Made by a program: the position numbers and the translations under genes | In this document: in pieces, positions 44,125-55,251 of the stretch | Layout: each line of letters begins with the position of its first letter | Numbering within the stretch: position 1 is the stretch's first letter | From: Nilaparvata lugens | Lineage: Eukaryota; Arthropoda; Insecta; Hemiptera; Delphacidae | Length of the DNA stretch: 64,000 nucleotides | Assembly: GCF_014356525.2 (NCBI RefSeq) | Contig: NC_052511.1 | Coordinates: 50,917,607 to 50,981,606 of the forward strand | Direction: 5' to 3' | The notes under the pieces: generated by a model | What the model was told of the DNA's origin: nothing | Seen by the model: only the letters and a program-made list of their open reading frames with translations | Databases searched by the model: none

Positions 44125-45010
44125 AGCTCTGATTGGAAGTGTGGAGAATGTACTGACAAGACAAGGATACATTTTCAAAGTCATCATAGAAGTAAGGGAT
44201 TAGAAGGCGAAATAAATTTATTTAAAGAATTATTGTGGAACATTAAACAAAAGATAATTGATCATCGAACAACAAAATCAGTGAGTTGAGTATTATTGGA
44301 GAGTTGTGAGAGTGTCCTAGAGAATTCTCTATAACAAACAGGGGAACATATTTTCCAAACTCTCAAAGAAAGGAAGGCAGTGAGTACAGTTGATATTCTA
44401 TTGGAAAATTGTTGAGTGTTAGAGAAAATGCTCTGTAATAAACAGGGAAACATTTCTAAACTCCCAAATGGAGGAAGGAACTGCTGAATACCGATTTTCA
44501 ACAAAATATGCACACAACGATTACAACACAACGATTAAAGGCTGTCGGAAATAGAAATGAATGAAATAGGAAGTGCTCTATAAGACATGAATACATTTCC
44601 CAAAAGTCCACAGAAACACGACTTTGGAAAAGCTTAGCTTTCTAAAAGTCTATAGAAACATGAATATAAAATTATAACACATTTTAAATTTACCAGTGGA
44701 AGAAATTGAAGGAGAAATACTTTGAACGACCAAAAAGAACCATGAGAACTGAGGAACGGAATAAATATTTCAAAAGATTTACAAGAATAATACAGACTAC
44801 CCGCTTGAAAGCTACGTTTAAAGCGGGGTTTCAAGAAAGAGCTCTAACAAACAGAAATAAGTTTTCAAATGTGCCAAAAAACGGTGGAAGTTGGTATCCA
44901 AATAGATTTCTTTCGTTTTCAATGAAAAGCTCTACGGAACAGGAATACGTTTTCAAATGTACCAAAAAACGGTGGTGGAAATTGGTATCGAAATAAATAT
45001 TTTCAAAGAT
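44125..45010. repeat. Degenerate minisatellite
   Basis: The phrase GCTCTATAACAAACAGGGAA, then ACATTTTCAAA, recurs with many changes near 44148, 44326, 44432, 44575, 44843 and 44930. The last two units (90 bp apart) are clearest, sharing CCAAAAAACGGTGG. Confidence 0.6.
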
Positions 45011-45792
45011 TTACAACGAGACATGCATAAAACCCGATAACACGTTTTGAAAGCAGCGGAAGAGGAATTAGAGAGACTGAATAAATTTATAAACGAGGAG
45101 AAAAATATTATCGAGTATGGAAACTGTGTGTTGTAGAATAGCTGCTCGGGCCATTACAAGTGGAATCCTGAAAAATGAGCACTAGAGCTTTAAGAGGAGC
45201 GTGAGGACATGAAAAGAGAGCGTAATAAAGGAGAATAAAAAAGACGGGAGTGAAAAAAGAGCGTAAAATTGTCGCTCCAGCAGTAAGGATTTAAAATGTC
45301 ACATCGCCTGTGCGATTGCATTTATCAAAAACGCGCGCTGTAAATTGCGCGCACACACGCGTATCATCACACATTCAAGTTGTAGCGCGGCCAATGCGCG
45401 ACGACCTACTTGTCGCTCGGTCTCGCTTGTCTTATCGGCGCTGCAAAATAGTGTCGCAGCCGCAGAAAATATACGGCGATCGCTTTTTCACACACGCTGA
45501 ATTATCGCTGGTGACTTCTTGGGGTTTGAAGGAGGTTTGCAAATAGGGAAACCGCCTTTTTGTATGCGGGTTGGTACAGAAATGTAGTTGTGTTTTTTGA
45601 AGTGCTTATACATCTTATTTTTGAGAGAAGTGAATCATGTGGTAAAATACAACAAAATAGTAGCTTCTTATTGTCTTTGATACGAAAAATCAGCATACAT
45701 GGAGATAAAATACAGAAAATATAAAGGAAGTACAAAATAGCTGCATGCTATTAACTAATCATTCATAGCCAAAACAAGCTTCTAACAATATA
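45011..45792. other. CpG-dense stretch at about 45300-45490
   Basis: ACGCGCGCTGTAAATTGCGC, GTAGCGCGGCCAATGCGCG and GTCGCAGCCGCAG stand out in an AT-rich window. There is no ORF with a domain; the 78-residue frame 45310-45546 is unconvincing. It could be an unmethylated regulatory region or first exon of a host transcript, or a repeat remnant. Confidence 0.4.
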
Positions 45793-46378
45793 AGGATCCG
45801 ACACGAACAATTTCGATCTAATGCAATTCAAGATGGCGGCTGAAATGGAGATAATTTTGTCAAAAACAGGGTTTTTCGCGATTTTCTCGAGAACGGTTCC
45901 AACGATTTTGATCAAATTTATACCTAAAATAGTTATTGATAAGCTTTATCAACTGTCACAAGTCACATATCTGTGAAAATTCCAGGAGCTCCGCCCCATC
46001 TATGCAAAGTTTGATTTCAGATTTCCAATTATCAGGCTTCAGATACAATTTAAACAAAAAAATTCCAAGTGAAACAGATTGAGCATGAGAATCTCTACAA
46101 TTTATGTTCAATAACAGTTTCACCTAAAATTTAAAATAGGCTCAATATTCGAGAAAATGTTATCATTTCAATTGCAAACTGTTGGCAACTGTTGATTCTA
46201 TCAAATCATTCACTATGAAGAGATAGCAGACTTCGTTTGTCTCCAGCGTTATTGTCCTGTCACCAGCTGACTTGGATCTTTGAATAGTAAACTTGAGATG
46301 CGCGTGTACACTAGCGTCAGGTGATAGATTCTCATAACGGCAAGGAAAGTTGTGTGAGTGCGCCACACCAGATTTTGT
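45793..46378 (+). mobile_element. Dispersed repeat D, copy 3, left-truncated
   Basis: Starts within the AAGGATCCGACACGAACAAT block and ends GAGTGCGCCACACCAGATTT. Lacks the CTTTCCTTGCC end and the TG tract. Confidence 0.75.
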
Positions 46379-46475
46379 TTTTATTAGTGTAGGAGGTGGT
46401 GAGTAGCCCTACCTGTGCTGACATCACCAGAATGCACTATGGTTTTTTTACGGAGGTAGTGGCCTAATACCATAG

Positions 46476-46668
46476 CCACCTCTAATAAAAGGCCCGGGTC
46501 TACGATATTGCAACGTCGCAGTGCAGCCCTTGTATCTAATACATGATTGGTGAAAAATATTTTTAAAAAATACCAGCTGATCTTTTTTACCAATCATGTA
46601 TTAGACAGACTCTAGGCCTACACTGCGATGTTGCAATATCGTAGGCCGGGGCGTTGTATTAGAGGTGG
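46476..46668. mobile_element. Hairpin MITE, 193 bp
   Basis: The ends CCACCTCTAATA and TATTAGAGGTGG are followed inward by CTACGATATTGCAACGTCGC and its complement, then TCTAATACATGATTGGT and its complement. Singleton in the window; TSD unclear. Confidence 0.65.
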
Positions 46669-47320
46669 TTATGCTGATACATATTAAAGCAACGTTACAC
46701 CGTTATTTTGTGGCAAACAGATGTTACCATGTAGATAGGGATATTACGTATGCCTATAACTTCACCCATACCCTTTACCTTTGTACCCTTTACCTATGCC
46801 TCAAATTCAAGCACCTCAACTTGATAAGCCCCCTTCAAATCCGTCTCAAAGTCTCACTACTTGATCTCCCCATCATACAGCCCAAGTTTTAAAGAGTAAT
46901 TTAAGTCTGTTTATTAATCGTCGGATTCTACAGCGGCTAAGTCCCGGGACTTTATTGAGACTGGGGTAAAGTGGGACTTAACCAGCATTAAGTCCTTGGT
47001 GCTTAACCTGAGATCACGCGCTCTGGTCTCATCACAGTTTATACTCATCAATCTGCACTTAACTGGGCCAACTTTAATCTCGTTTTTGGCTAGGATTTGG
47101 TGAGAGTTAGTGGTGGGGTCAATGTAGTGTTTTTGATTGCAGATTAACTTCGGTGTATGGTTTGAGAGTTTGAGAGTTGTGCTCGGTAGTAGGCCTATAA
47201 TTCCATGATAAATCAGAGTTCAGTTAGAATACTGGATTAAAAGATTACATATTGTCCAATTTTTTTCACTTTTTGTGTATTTGAAAATTTCATATTGCGG
47301 TAATCATTCATATTGCATAA
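46669..47320. other. No gene recognised
   Basis: 46910-47010 has TAAGTCCCGGGACTTTA and other AAGTCC words, possibly a worn palindrome. Otherwise unassigned. Confidence 0.45.
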
Positions 47321-47722
47321 CTAGTAGTTCTGTGAACAGTAGACCTCACGCAGTATTCTCATTCACAAGTACCTGATTGAAACTATAGACCTTATGGAAA
47401 TACAGCAATAGACTGGCTTCTCCACACATCTGTGTAATCACTTGTCAGTTGATTTATGATGAATAATTCTATAGTCTGATTTTTACTTTAATATTGGCGT
47501 ATGAAGGAGGCTCCTTTTTCCTTTCATATTATCCTTGAAATGCCAAATTTCCAAAAACCTTGTATACACGTCGACGCGCAATTTAAAAAAGGAACATACC
47601 TGTCAAATTTCATGAAAATCTATAACCGCGTTTCGCCGTAAATGCGCAACATATAAAAATGTAAACGTTAAGAGAAATACCAAACCGTCGACTTGAATCT
47701 TAGACCTCACTTCGCTCGGTAA
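47321..47722 (-). mobile_element. Element E, copy f, short form
   Basis: CTAGTAGTTCTGTGAACAG to CGCTCGGTAA; TGACCG is changed to TTACCG on the element strand. Otherwise intact. Confidence 0.8.
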
Positions 47723-47734
47723 ATTATTCATATT

Positions 47735-48930
47735 GAATAAAAAGACTAAGAAATTGTCAAAAACCACAGATTTTATTGAAAGTTAGAAAGGAGTTTTAAA
47801 AGTAGAATTAGAGAACACATCAGAGATTGGAATGGGGGAATCTAACTTTGCAGAACATTTTGATAACAAATAATCACAAGTTCACAGTTGAGGAGAATGT
47901 TAAGTTCCTGCATGGTAATAACAAAGGCAGATCTTTGAATATTCCAGAAGCTTTAGAAATAACAAGAAAGGACAATTATTCTCAGTATAGTCTAAATGAC
48001 CATATTCATTTCAACCAGAACAACACTACGAATCGTTTTTCTTATATATTTTCTGTAATTCATAAGACGAACCACTCCTCGACGCAGGCCTAGCCTAATG
48101 AGGAGTGCACTTGATATATTTTATGTTATTATGCTTTGTAAAATTGTACAATGAAGTGAATAAAAGTTATTATTATCATTTTTATTATTATTATTATTAA
48201 TTTAGTTTTATCATAGCATTGTTAGCATGCATTGGTCGAAAGTTTTCCTATTCACTTATTTGTTCTATCATCTTTACTTGTTTTCTTGGTTCTTATTTTG
48301 TCTTTATTCTTTATTCAGATCTTTAATTGATTTGAAAAACTGAGAGATTCGAATTACACACAATATTTGGCGACGCTGCTATATCGTCGGGTGGTGGCCC
48401 AGATATTAATTTGTTTCAATTATTAAAACTATCGATTTTTTCTCCCAGTATAGTTTAAATGACCAGATTCATTTCAACCAATACAAAACTAGTAATTTAG
48501 TTTTATCAATCATAGCCTTGTTAGCATACATTAGTCAATAGTTTTTCTATTTATTCGTTCTATCATCTTTTACTTGTATCCTTGGTTTTATTCTGTACTG
48601 AAGTAAATTTCGTTATTATGACCAGTCTGTTGCTTAAACCGCCATTTTGTGACGTCTCTGTTTATACCGTTAAGTGGGAGGAGACTGTTTAGCTGGGCCA
48701 ATAGCAGGCGTTTATGTCCTTGACCAATAGCAGTACTCGCCTACCAATATAAACTCTACTTCTCTTATATTTTGTTTTAGTTCATCAGAGATTGACAATG
48801 GTGTTACAACCGAAACTGGTCTTCCGGTTTTAACTTTCTAATTTTCTTCGTTCTAACTTTCAATAAAATCTGTGATTTTTGACAATTTCAGAGTCTTTTT
48901 ATTTAATATTGTCCAATTATTGGATTCATT
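47735..48930. mobile_element. Penelope-like element relic with inverted ends
   Basis: 47745-47785 (AGACTAAGAAATTGTCAAAA, CCACAGATTTTATTGAAAG) is the complement of 48850-48900. The C-terminal coding piece lies inside the left end. 48450-48580 repeats 47985-48260 (CAGTATAGTTTAAATGACCA, ...ATCATAGCCTTGTTAGCAT). 48780-48830 holds TTCATCAGAGATTGACAATG followed by ACAACCGAAACTGGTC, the type of sequence found at Penelope termini. Confidence 0.6.
47786..48093 (+). pseudogene. C-terminus of a Penelope-like protein (GIY-YIG end), frameshifted
   Basis: Read across frames it gives ERSFKSRIREHIRDWNGG, then ESNFAEH, then ILITNNHKFTVEENVKFLHG through NKGRSLNIPEALEITRK and QYSLNDHIHFNQN. R..EH..DW, SNFA.H, H and NKG..LN..E..EI are the pattern I know from the end of Penelope-type proteins, where a GIY-YIG endonuclease follows the reverse transcriptase. 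The GIY and YIG residues themselves are upstream and missing. There are two frameshifts, near 47838 and 47858. A second copy of QYSLNDQIHFNQ lies at about 48450-48490. The family call is fair, but the element is only a small remnant. Confidence 0.6.
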
Positions 48931-49308
48931 CATAATTGAGATACTGGTTCCAGTTGTTACACCATTATCTCTGGTAAACTAAAACTACAAGTAGAGAGCA
49001 GCAGTATTTAAACTAACGGTCGAGCACCGCTATTGGTGGAAGCCTTGACCTATCAAGGTCACCTGTCACCTTCACAACTACACAGAACGTTGTTGGAATA
49101 GATTAGATTGATGCAAGTTACCTCGATAATCATTACAAAAGATAAGCACAACAAAAGATGAAAATCAATTCTACAAATGAATGATACATTTCTACATAAA
49201 TCTACATCACATTGCACACAAAACAAGTTGAAACGTATCTCAAGATCTCAACACTCGAATGGAAATGCAATACAACACAGATGGTGATCACTGAGATATT
49301 AAAATTAT
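48931..49308. other. No gene recognised
   Basis: Unique in the window, AT-rich. Confidence 0.5.
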
Positions 49309-49505
49309 TCAAATGCTAATAAATTAATAATTATTATTAAACGAGAATCCAAATTGAATGCTGTAAATGACCCCAAAGACTTTTTCAGTAGCAGAAGTTT
49401 TTGGGGTGATTTACAGCATTTGATTTAAGTTTTCTGCTATTGCAAAAGTCTTTGGTTTAATTTTCAGCATTTGATTTGGATTTTCGTTATCAATAATTAT
49501 CAATA
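49309..49505. mobile_element. Element P, copy 4, internally rearranged
   Basis: The left arm CCAAATTGAATGCTGTAAAT and the right arm GGTGATTTACAGCATTTG are present with no spacer. A second right-arm end (CAGCATTTGATTTGGATTTTC) follows. Confidence 0.6.
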
Positions 49506-50144
49506 CAATACATTCATAGTGTTGCAATTCAATACATTCACCGCCTCCTTGTTGAAATGATAAATAAGGAAAATAAAGTGAGTAGAGTAAATCAATAGAA
49601 AGAGCTATTCTATCCACATAGAGGATACTCAATACTATATAGAGAGGTGCACGTTATAATGGTAGTGGAGAAAAATAGGAGAACTTCGTTGCCGATACTC
49701 TGTCTTGAAATGCCTTCTACAGAAGAAAAATGATACAGGTTTATTGATGTAATATTAACTGTTCATTCTCGTTTGAAATAATCATTTATATTCTATTAAG
49801 CAAAAAATTATATTTTTCAATAATTTCAAATTGAGTTTTCATTATAAGGATGAAATATTTTGTTAATCAATTATCAATTCTACATTCTTGAAAGACGATC
49901 TGACAACAGAGCAAAGCGAGAAAGAGATAGCGCTATCCGCTTTGTTGAATGATAGACAAGGATAGCAATGCCATTGCTAATCAAACACTGCCATTATAAC
50001 GTGGACCTCACTATATCCTGTGTTGTAACGAGTTGAATCGTATTCTTTCAAATCATTTTTTTCTTCCAGTACGTATTTTTCTCATTTTAATATGAAATGG
50101 AATCTGCTATATTTGCTCTAAGTTGGGTTATGATATTGACATTA
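49506..50144. other. No gene; 30-bp block at 49986-50015
   Basis: The exact copy of 217-246 lies here. The rest is unassigned. Confidence 0.5.
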
Positions 50145-51046
50145 CTAGTAGTTCAGTGGACAGTAGACCTCAAGCAGTATTCTCATCCACAAGTACCTGA
50201 TGTCAACTGTTTTAAATGGTAACAAAATCAGTTCACGTTTGAATTTGTATTCCATAATTTAATTATATTGATGCTAATTTAAACAATGAATAGAATATAT
50301 TTCTATTCCAGAATTTATATAATATTCATTCAGTTCCGTGATAATCTTTCCATCTAATGAAAATTAATTTTTTTCAATCAAAAATATTATAATTTCTTTA
50401 GCATTATTTAGTTCATTTGATTATTTTTAATAGTTTTTTCGAATGTGAGGATATTGATACTAATGGACACGCATTGAAACCAAAGACCTTAAAGCTGCGA
50501 TTAGACCAAATTTATTAACAAAATGTTAATAACTCAATCCTTATAGATTATATAAGTTTGAACATAACTTATCATACACATGATGAACATGTGTGTTTGT
50601 CAACTTGCGTTCAATCTAATAGAATCTTTAAGGATTAAGTTATGAACATTTTGTTAATAACTTTGGTGTTAACCCAGCTTAAAGATGCATACCTCTTCAA
50701 GGTCTTTGATTGAAACTATAGACCTTATACAAATTATAGTAATAGACTGGCTTCTCCACACATCTGTGTAATCACTTGTCAGCTGATTCATGATGAATAA
50801 TTCTATAGTCTGATTTTCACTCTAATATTGGCGTATGAAGGAGGCTCCTTCTTCCTTTTTTATTATCCTTCAAATGTAAAATTTCCAAAAACCTTGTGTA
50901 TATGTCGACGAGCAATTTAAAAGTAACATACCTGTCAAATTTCATGAAAATCTATTACCGTGTCTCGCCGTAAATGCGCAACATATAAACATTAAGAGAA
51001 ATGCCAAACCGTCGACTTGAATCTTAGACCTCACTTCGTTCGGTCA
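50145..51046 (-). mobile_element. Element E, copy g, long form carrying F
   Basis: CTAGTAGTTCAGTGGACAG to CGTTCGGTCA. F sits at 50493-50679 with TAA on both sides. Confidence 0.8.
50493..50679. mobile_element. Hairpin MITE F, copy 3, in E copy g
   Basis: AGCTGCGATTAGACCAAA to TTTGGTGTTAACCCAGCT, with TAA at 50490-50492 and 50680-50682. E copy a has the uninterrupted site (CACCTCAAAGATAC). Confidence 0.8.
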
Positions 51047-51429
51047 ATTACATGTTGCAATATCGATATCTCCTCATTCAGAACATCAAATCACGTAATT
51101 CAAATAAGAACGAACTCTTAATCCATTCCCAACAACTTTGAAACGTTTTCAACTGCAACGCACTCTAGATCACACATCCACCTAGTTCCAAACCATTCGC
51201 TCCAAAACTAAATTCAAATTCGTTCTCCCGACAATTTCTATCCCAGACCACTTTCACATCAACCCTAGATCCCAATTCATCCTCATTAGCCGCACTAACT
51301 TTTAATAAAAACAATTACACCTCAAAGAGTGACTTTGAAACGCAGAGAAACGTAAATTATTCTGTACGTTCATATTATGTAGTTGGGCTGAAGTTTGAGC
51401 TGGGAACATGCAGGCAAAAGCCACTACTG
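51047..51429. other. No gene recognised
   Basis: Unique in the window. Confidence 0.5.
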
Positions 51430-51700
51430 GAGAGAGAAAGAGTGATAGAAATAGAGAGAGAGAAAGTGTGATAGAGATAGAGAGAGAAAGAGAGAAAAAG
51501 AGGATGAGTGAGTGAGGGAGGGGTAACAGAGAGCGTGTGAGAGAGACAGAGTTAGAGGAAGAGAGTGGTGGTGAAGAGAGTAGAAGTCAAAATCCACGAC
51601 TGGTGGATGATGAAGTAGAGAAAGTAACAGAGAAAGAGAGATTGTGTGAGAGAGAGAGAGTGTGAGGTAGAGAGAGAGAAGAGGAAAGCCAAAGGACCCT
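51430..51700. repeat. GA-rich microsatellite region
   Basis: GAGAGAGAAAG and GTGAGAGAGAG runs. The Leu/Ser-rich minus frame is an artefact. Confidence 0.85.
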
Positions 51701-51956
51701 GCATTAGTTGCGGTCAGGACTATTAGCAGCATTGCTCTTGCCTACCAACTCAGCCTGATAACTAAAACTCATGTAACTAGAACTCCCTGATAACTAAGTG
51801 GTAACTTAGCACTCTCTGTGTAACACGCAGACTGACTCTGGAGAGCTGACCTTGCAGCTGAGAGCTTGTTAGGATGGAAAGGTGTTGGCAGGTTCTAGTT
51901 TTTGGAGGAATAAATTGGGTAGGATTCAACAACATTTGATATTTATCAAACACTTG
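51701..51956. other. No gene recognised
   Basis: Contains two AACT-CCTGATAACTA words at about 51758-51800. Otherwise nothing recognised. Confidence 0.45.
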
Positions 51957-52199
51957 AGCTGAGTTTACACCAAAATATTCATTTTTCCGTCCCTATAGAA
52001 TCAATAAGATCAAGGTTTCTGTATTTTAATAATTTTTTATTCGTAAAAATATTTTCGCCACACTGCACAGAAAGCAGCTGTTTTCCAGTCCCTACGTAGA
52101 TCTGAAAGACATTGTTTGCAGACGACTCTCGTCTGACGTCAGAACAGGTTTTTTTCCGGCCTAGGCCGGAAAGAGTACCCTTTCCAGCCGCTAATATGG

Positions 52200-52675
52200 A
52201 ACTTTTTAAGAAAGGTGATCAAAAAACAGCTGATCAAAAAACTTTCTATTATTTGTGTTCATAATTCAATAATTAAAACATTTATAATAATATCATCTTT
52301 TTTCATTTGAAATAATGAAAAAGTATAAACTCAACCTCCCACATAATTGAACATCATCTCTTAGGTTATTTAGACAAATCAGAATAAAAAATAAAAATAC
52401 TTGGACAATTTCCTGATATTCAGATAACCTCAGATTTGCTAGAACTATCACCTTCCACTTCTGCTTTCGGAAGTGCTTAGTAAACAACTATTCTCATATA
52501 TATATATATATTGTTTATTTTTGTGAGTGGCGAAAAATAGCGTTTGCACCATGGGAAAAATGTTTTTGCGGCTCTCAATCTTTTTCGGCCTACGGCCTCG
52601 GACTTGAAAACCGATTTCGAGCCGGAAAAATCTCATTTTCTGCTCTAGGTGCGAAATATACTATTCTTGTATTTG
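52200..52675 (-). repeat. Dispersed repeat G, copy 2
   Basis: Complement of 4694-5190. GGCCTACGGCCTCGG at about 52589 and GCTCTAGGTGCGAAATATAC at about 52642 give the same end. A TATA microsatellite interrupts at 52496-52512. Confidence 0.7.
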
Positions 52676-52849
52676 GCAATAAAAAATATGCTTGTGTGGG
52701 TTAGATTGTGAAAAAAAATCAGACAAATGCAATAGAATTTTCCAAGCAAATAATATTCATCCAATAATTCTTTTGTATTTCTGCTTATCAACTAATTACT
52801 AATGTGTTTGTACTCGTAAAATTACGAGATATCCCATACTATTAAACGA

Positions 52850-53115
52850 GCAAAATCTGTTTATATGTTTAGATTTTCAGATGTTTCGATGTTTATATGT
52901 TTGTATTCACCGGGTCTCGAAAACGGCTCTAACGATTCTCACGAAATTCAGAACATAGTAGGTTTATAATATAAAGATTCGATTGCACTAGGTCTCATCC
53001 CTGAGAAAACTCGCTGAAGGACATTAAAAGGATAATTATTATCCATCCTTGGAAAACAGCTGATTATTTCATTATTTCGCCGTCTGTTGGTGATGGAAGT
53101 AAGTGAGCGAGGTCA
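52850..53115 (-). repeat. Dispersed repeat H, copy 2
   Basis: AAAACGGCTCTAACGATTCT, then ACTAGGTCTCATCCCTGAGA and CGCTGAAGGACATTAAAAGG, are the complement of 5690-5850. Confidence 0.7.
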
Positions 53116-53184
53116 TGTGTGGTGGAGTGTGTTAAAATTATGACTCAGCTGTTGAACTTTTGTAATCATTCAATCAGGTACTTA

Positions 53185-53323
53185 GTGCCGGTTGCAAAAA
53201 AGCCGGGTTATTTTCAATCCTGATTAATTCAGTAGATCCATCTTCTTGAAATGGTCTTCTCTGATTTGGCTCACGTGAAATTAATCAGGATTAAAATTTA
53301 ACTGGCTTCCATGCAACCGGGCC
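53185..53323. mobile_element. MITE with CCGGTTGCA ends
   Basis: GTGCCGGTTGCAAAA and the complement of its right end, GGCCCGGTTGCATGG, flank paired TCAATCCTGATTAATT / AATTAATCAGGATT. Flanking trinucleotides TTA/TTT do not match exactly. Harbinger-like by its GGNCCGGTTGCA start. Confidence 0.6.
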
Positions 53324-53572
53324 TTTGTGAGAGAAATTTTTGCATTCCTCTGGGAATCTCAATTTACTGTGATTAGATAGAACATTTCTGTATAAACTAT
53401 GAATGTTATTATAATTCCTCCTTTCGTAATAAATTTGTTATGCTTTTTTACTCCAGAGCGGAGCTCGATCACCGATATTTAGATTAGATTGAAGAGAACT
53501 TGACAAACACATAATGCTCATCATGTGTTTGCTAAGTTAGGTTCAATCTAATAGAATCTATACTAGTAGTTC

Positions 53573-54119
53573 TGTGAACAGTAGACCTCGCGCTCAGTGA
53601 GTTACATTGACTTGTTGTTATGTTTTCTCAAAAATTAATAAATAATTTATCAATTAAAAATGTCTAGAAAAAATCCTAAATAAACATAGAGCTTTCTGTC
53701 CTATATCGTACCGTAACGTGTGGTCCCGGAATGTGAGTGTGACGCTGTTATCAGGTCTGGCTGCAACTGTCTACTAACTTTAATGAAAAGATACATTTTC
53801 AAGATGTTTCATATTTTTGAACGGGTATTATAGACAGCTGATTTATGATGAATAATTCTATAGTCTGATTTTTACGGTAATATTGGCGTATGAAGGAGGC
53901 TCCTTTTTCCTTTCATATTATCCTTGAAATGCAAAATTTCCAAAAACCTACGTCGACGCGCAATTTAAAAAGGAGCATACCTGTCAAATTTCATGAAAAT
54001 CTATTACCGCGTATCGCCGTAAATGCGCAACATAAAAACATATAAACATTCAAACATTTAAACATTAAGAGAAATGCCAAACCGACGACTTGAATCTTAG
54101 ACCTCACTTCGCTCGGTCA
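53573..54119 (-). mobile_element. Element E, copy h, inserted in F
   Basis: CTAGTAGTTCTGTGAACAG to CGCTCGGTCA. The interior between about 53600 and 53820 is replaced by unrelated sequence. The flanks rejoin as CTATA|AAAACGG, matching F without a target duplication. Confidence 0.75.
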
Positions 54120-54168
54120 AAAACGGAATAATAAACATTTTGTTGACAACTTCGGTGTAAACACAGTT

Positions 54169-55250
54169 TTAATTATCCATATTCGATGTGTTCGGATCCA
54201 ATATTCTTCTAACTTCACTGAAAACAATGAAATTCAAGATAAGTGGAGTGAATTTCCTTTCTTATGAACATGTGTGACAATTCCACAGGGTCATCATTTC
54301 ATTGCGTTGAATTGATGAATATTATCTCACGTCACAAGGAAGCGAAGGGGCATTTTGCAGGAGAAAATGATGTTTCTAGTCGAGGCTTCAGACGATACTA
54401 GAATTTCATTCGAGCACTGCAAAAGACATTCACGTCCAAGCAACTTACACTATTTTTTGTCATAACAATCTGAAGAAGAATAATCAAGACATAAAAAAAC
54501 ATTACTAAAAAAAGCTACTACAAGCATTCTATAAACATAACCTATTTTTTAAATTGCGAATCAGGAATTTTGTGGAATTTGACAAAGCTATTCCTATTTC
54601 GAACTAGGAAACATACTCGACTGTAAAGGTAATAGATGGTTTCATTACAGTAGAGTATGCTGTAATGAGAATCATATGTTAATTTGTTCTGCAAGCAGCT
54701 GTTTACCGGCTTGATTTCATGCATGGAAAACAGCTGAGATTGAATGACTATGACAAATAGTGAATTATTGATATAGAGTGGAGTGAACGTTGTTGCTTCA
54801 AACTTTTGGGCATACAGTATTTTCAGTCTAAAGAATTAACAGTATTGTTTCAGTATTATAAGGTCGATGAGAGGAACATAATCGATGTTCAAACCTTGAT
54901 AGAATTGCAACAAAATTGACCAAAAAGCCACCACCGTTTTGTTCTATCACCTCCAACGAAATTATTGTCATTTATTCTTTCTCTCTCTCTTTCATACTTC
55001 TCCCCGTTACTATATCTATCTCTTTTGCTCCTCTGAAACAATCACAAAGGCTCATCACAACCATAACGCACACAAATCACCATCACGCTTGGCTGGTCAT
55101 ATTTATATTTTATATCGTGACAGAGAAATTATTGTTTGTACAAAACTGACCACTGCCACAATAGACGGCTTTTGCAAACTCAAACTGATGACAATACTGC
55201 TGATCACAATAACTGTGATGATGAAAATTTACAATATTAAAACAATGATG
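54169..55250. other. No gene recognised
   Basis: Frames at 54542-54724 and 54916-55253 have no recognisable domain. Confidence 0.5.
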
Positions 55251-55251
55251 T

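Larger units (their letters stand above)
51957..54168. mobile_element. Hairpin MITE F, copy 5, torn apart by nested insertions
   Basis: The left arm is 51957-52012 (AGCTGAGTTTACACCAAAA). The hairpin centre is at 53484-53572 (GATTGAAGAGAACTTGACAA ... GGTTCAATCTAATAGAATC). The right arm is 54120-54168 (AACATTTTGTTGACAACTTC). Between them lie 52013-53483 (with G, H and a MITE) and E copy h (53573-54119). Confidence 0.65.

Noticed and set aside
45310..45546. 78-residue frame in the CpG-dense patch
   Set aside because: Arg/Ser-rich from CG content, no domain. The composition signal is noted, but the ORF is not supported.
47304..47742. ATTCATATTG words on both sides of E copy f as a 10-14 bp target duplication
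   Set aside because: The words are not at the same distance from the two ends, the left flank has two of them, and no other E copy shows such a duplication.
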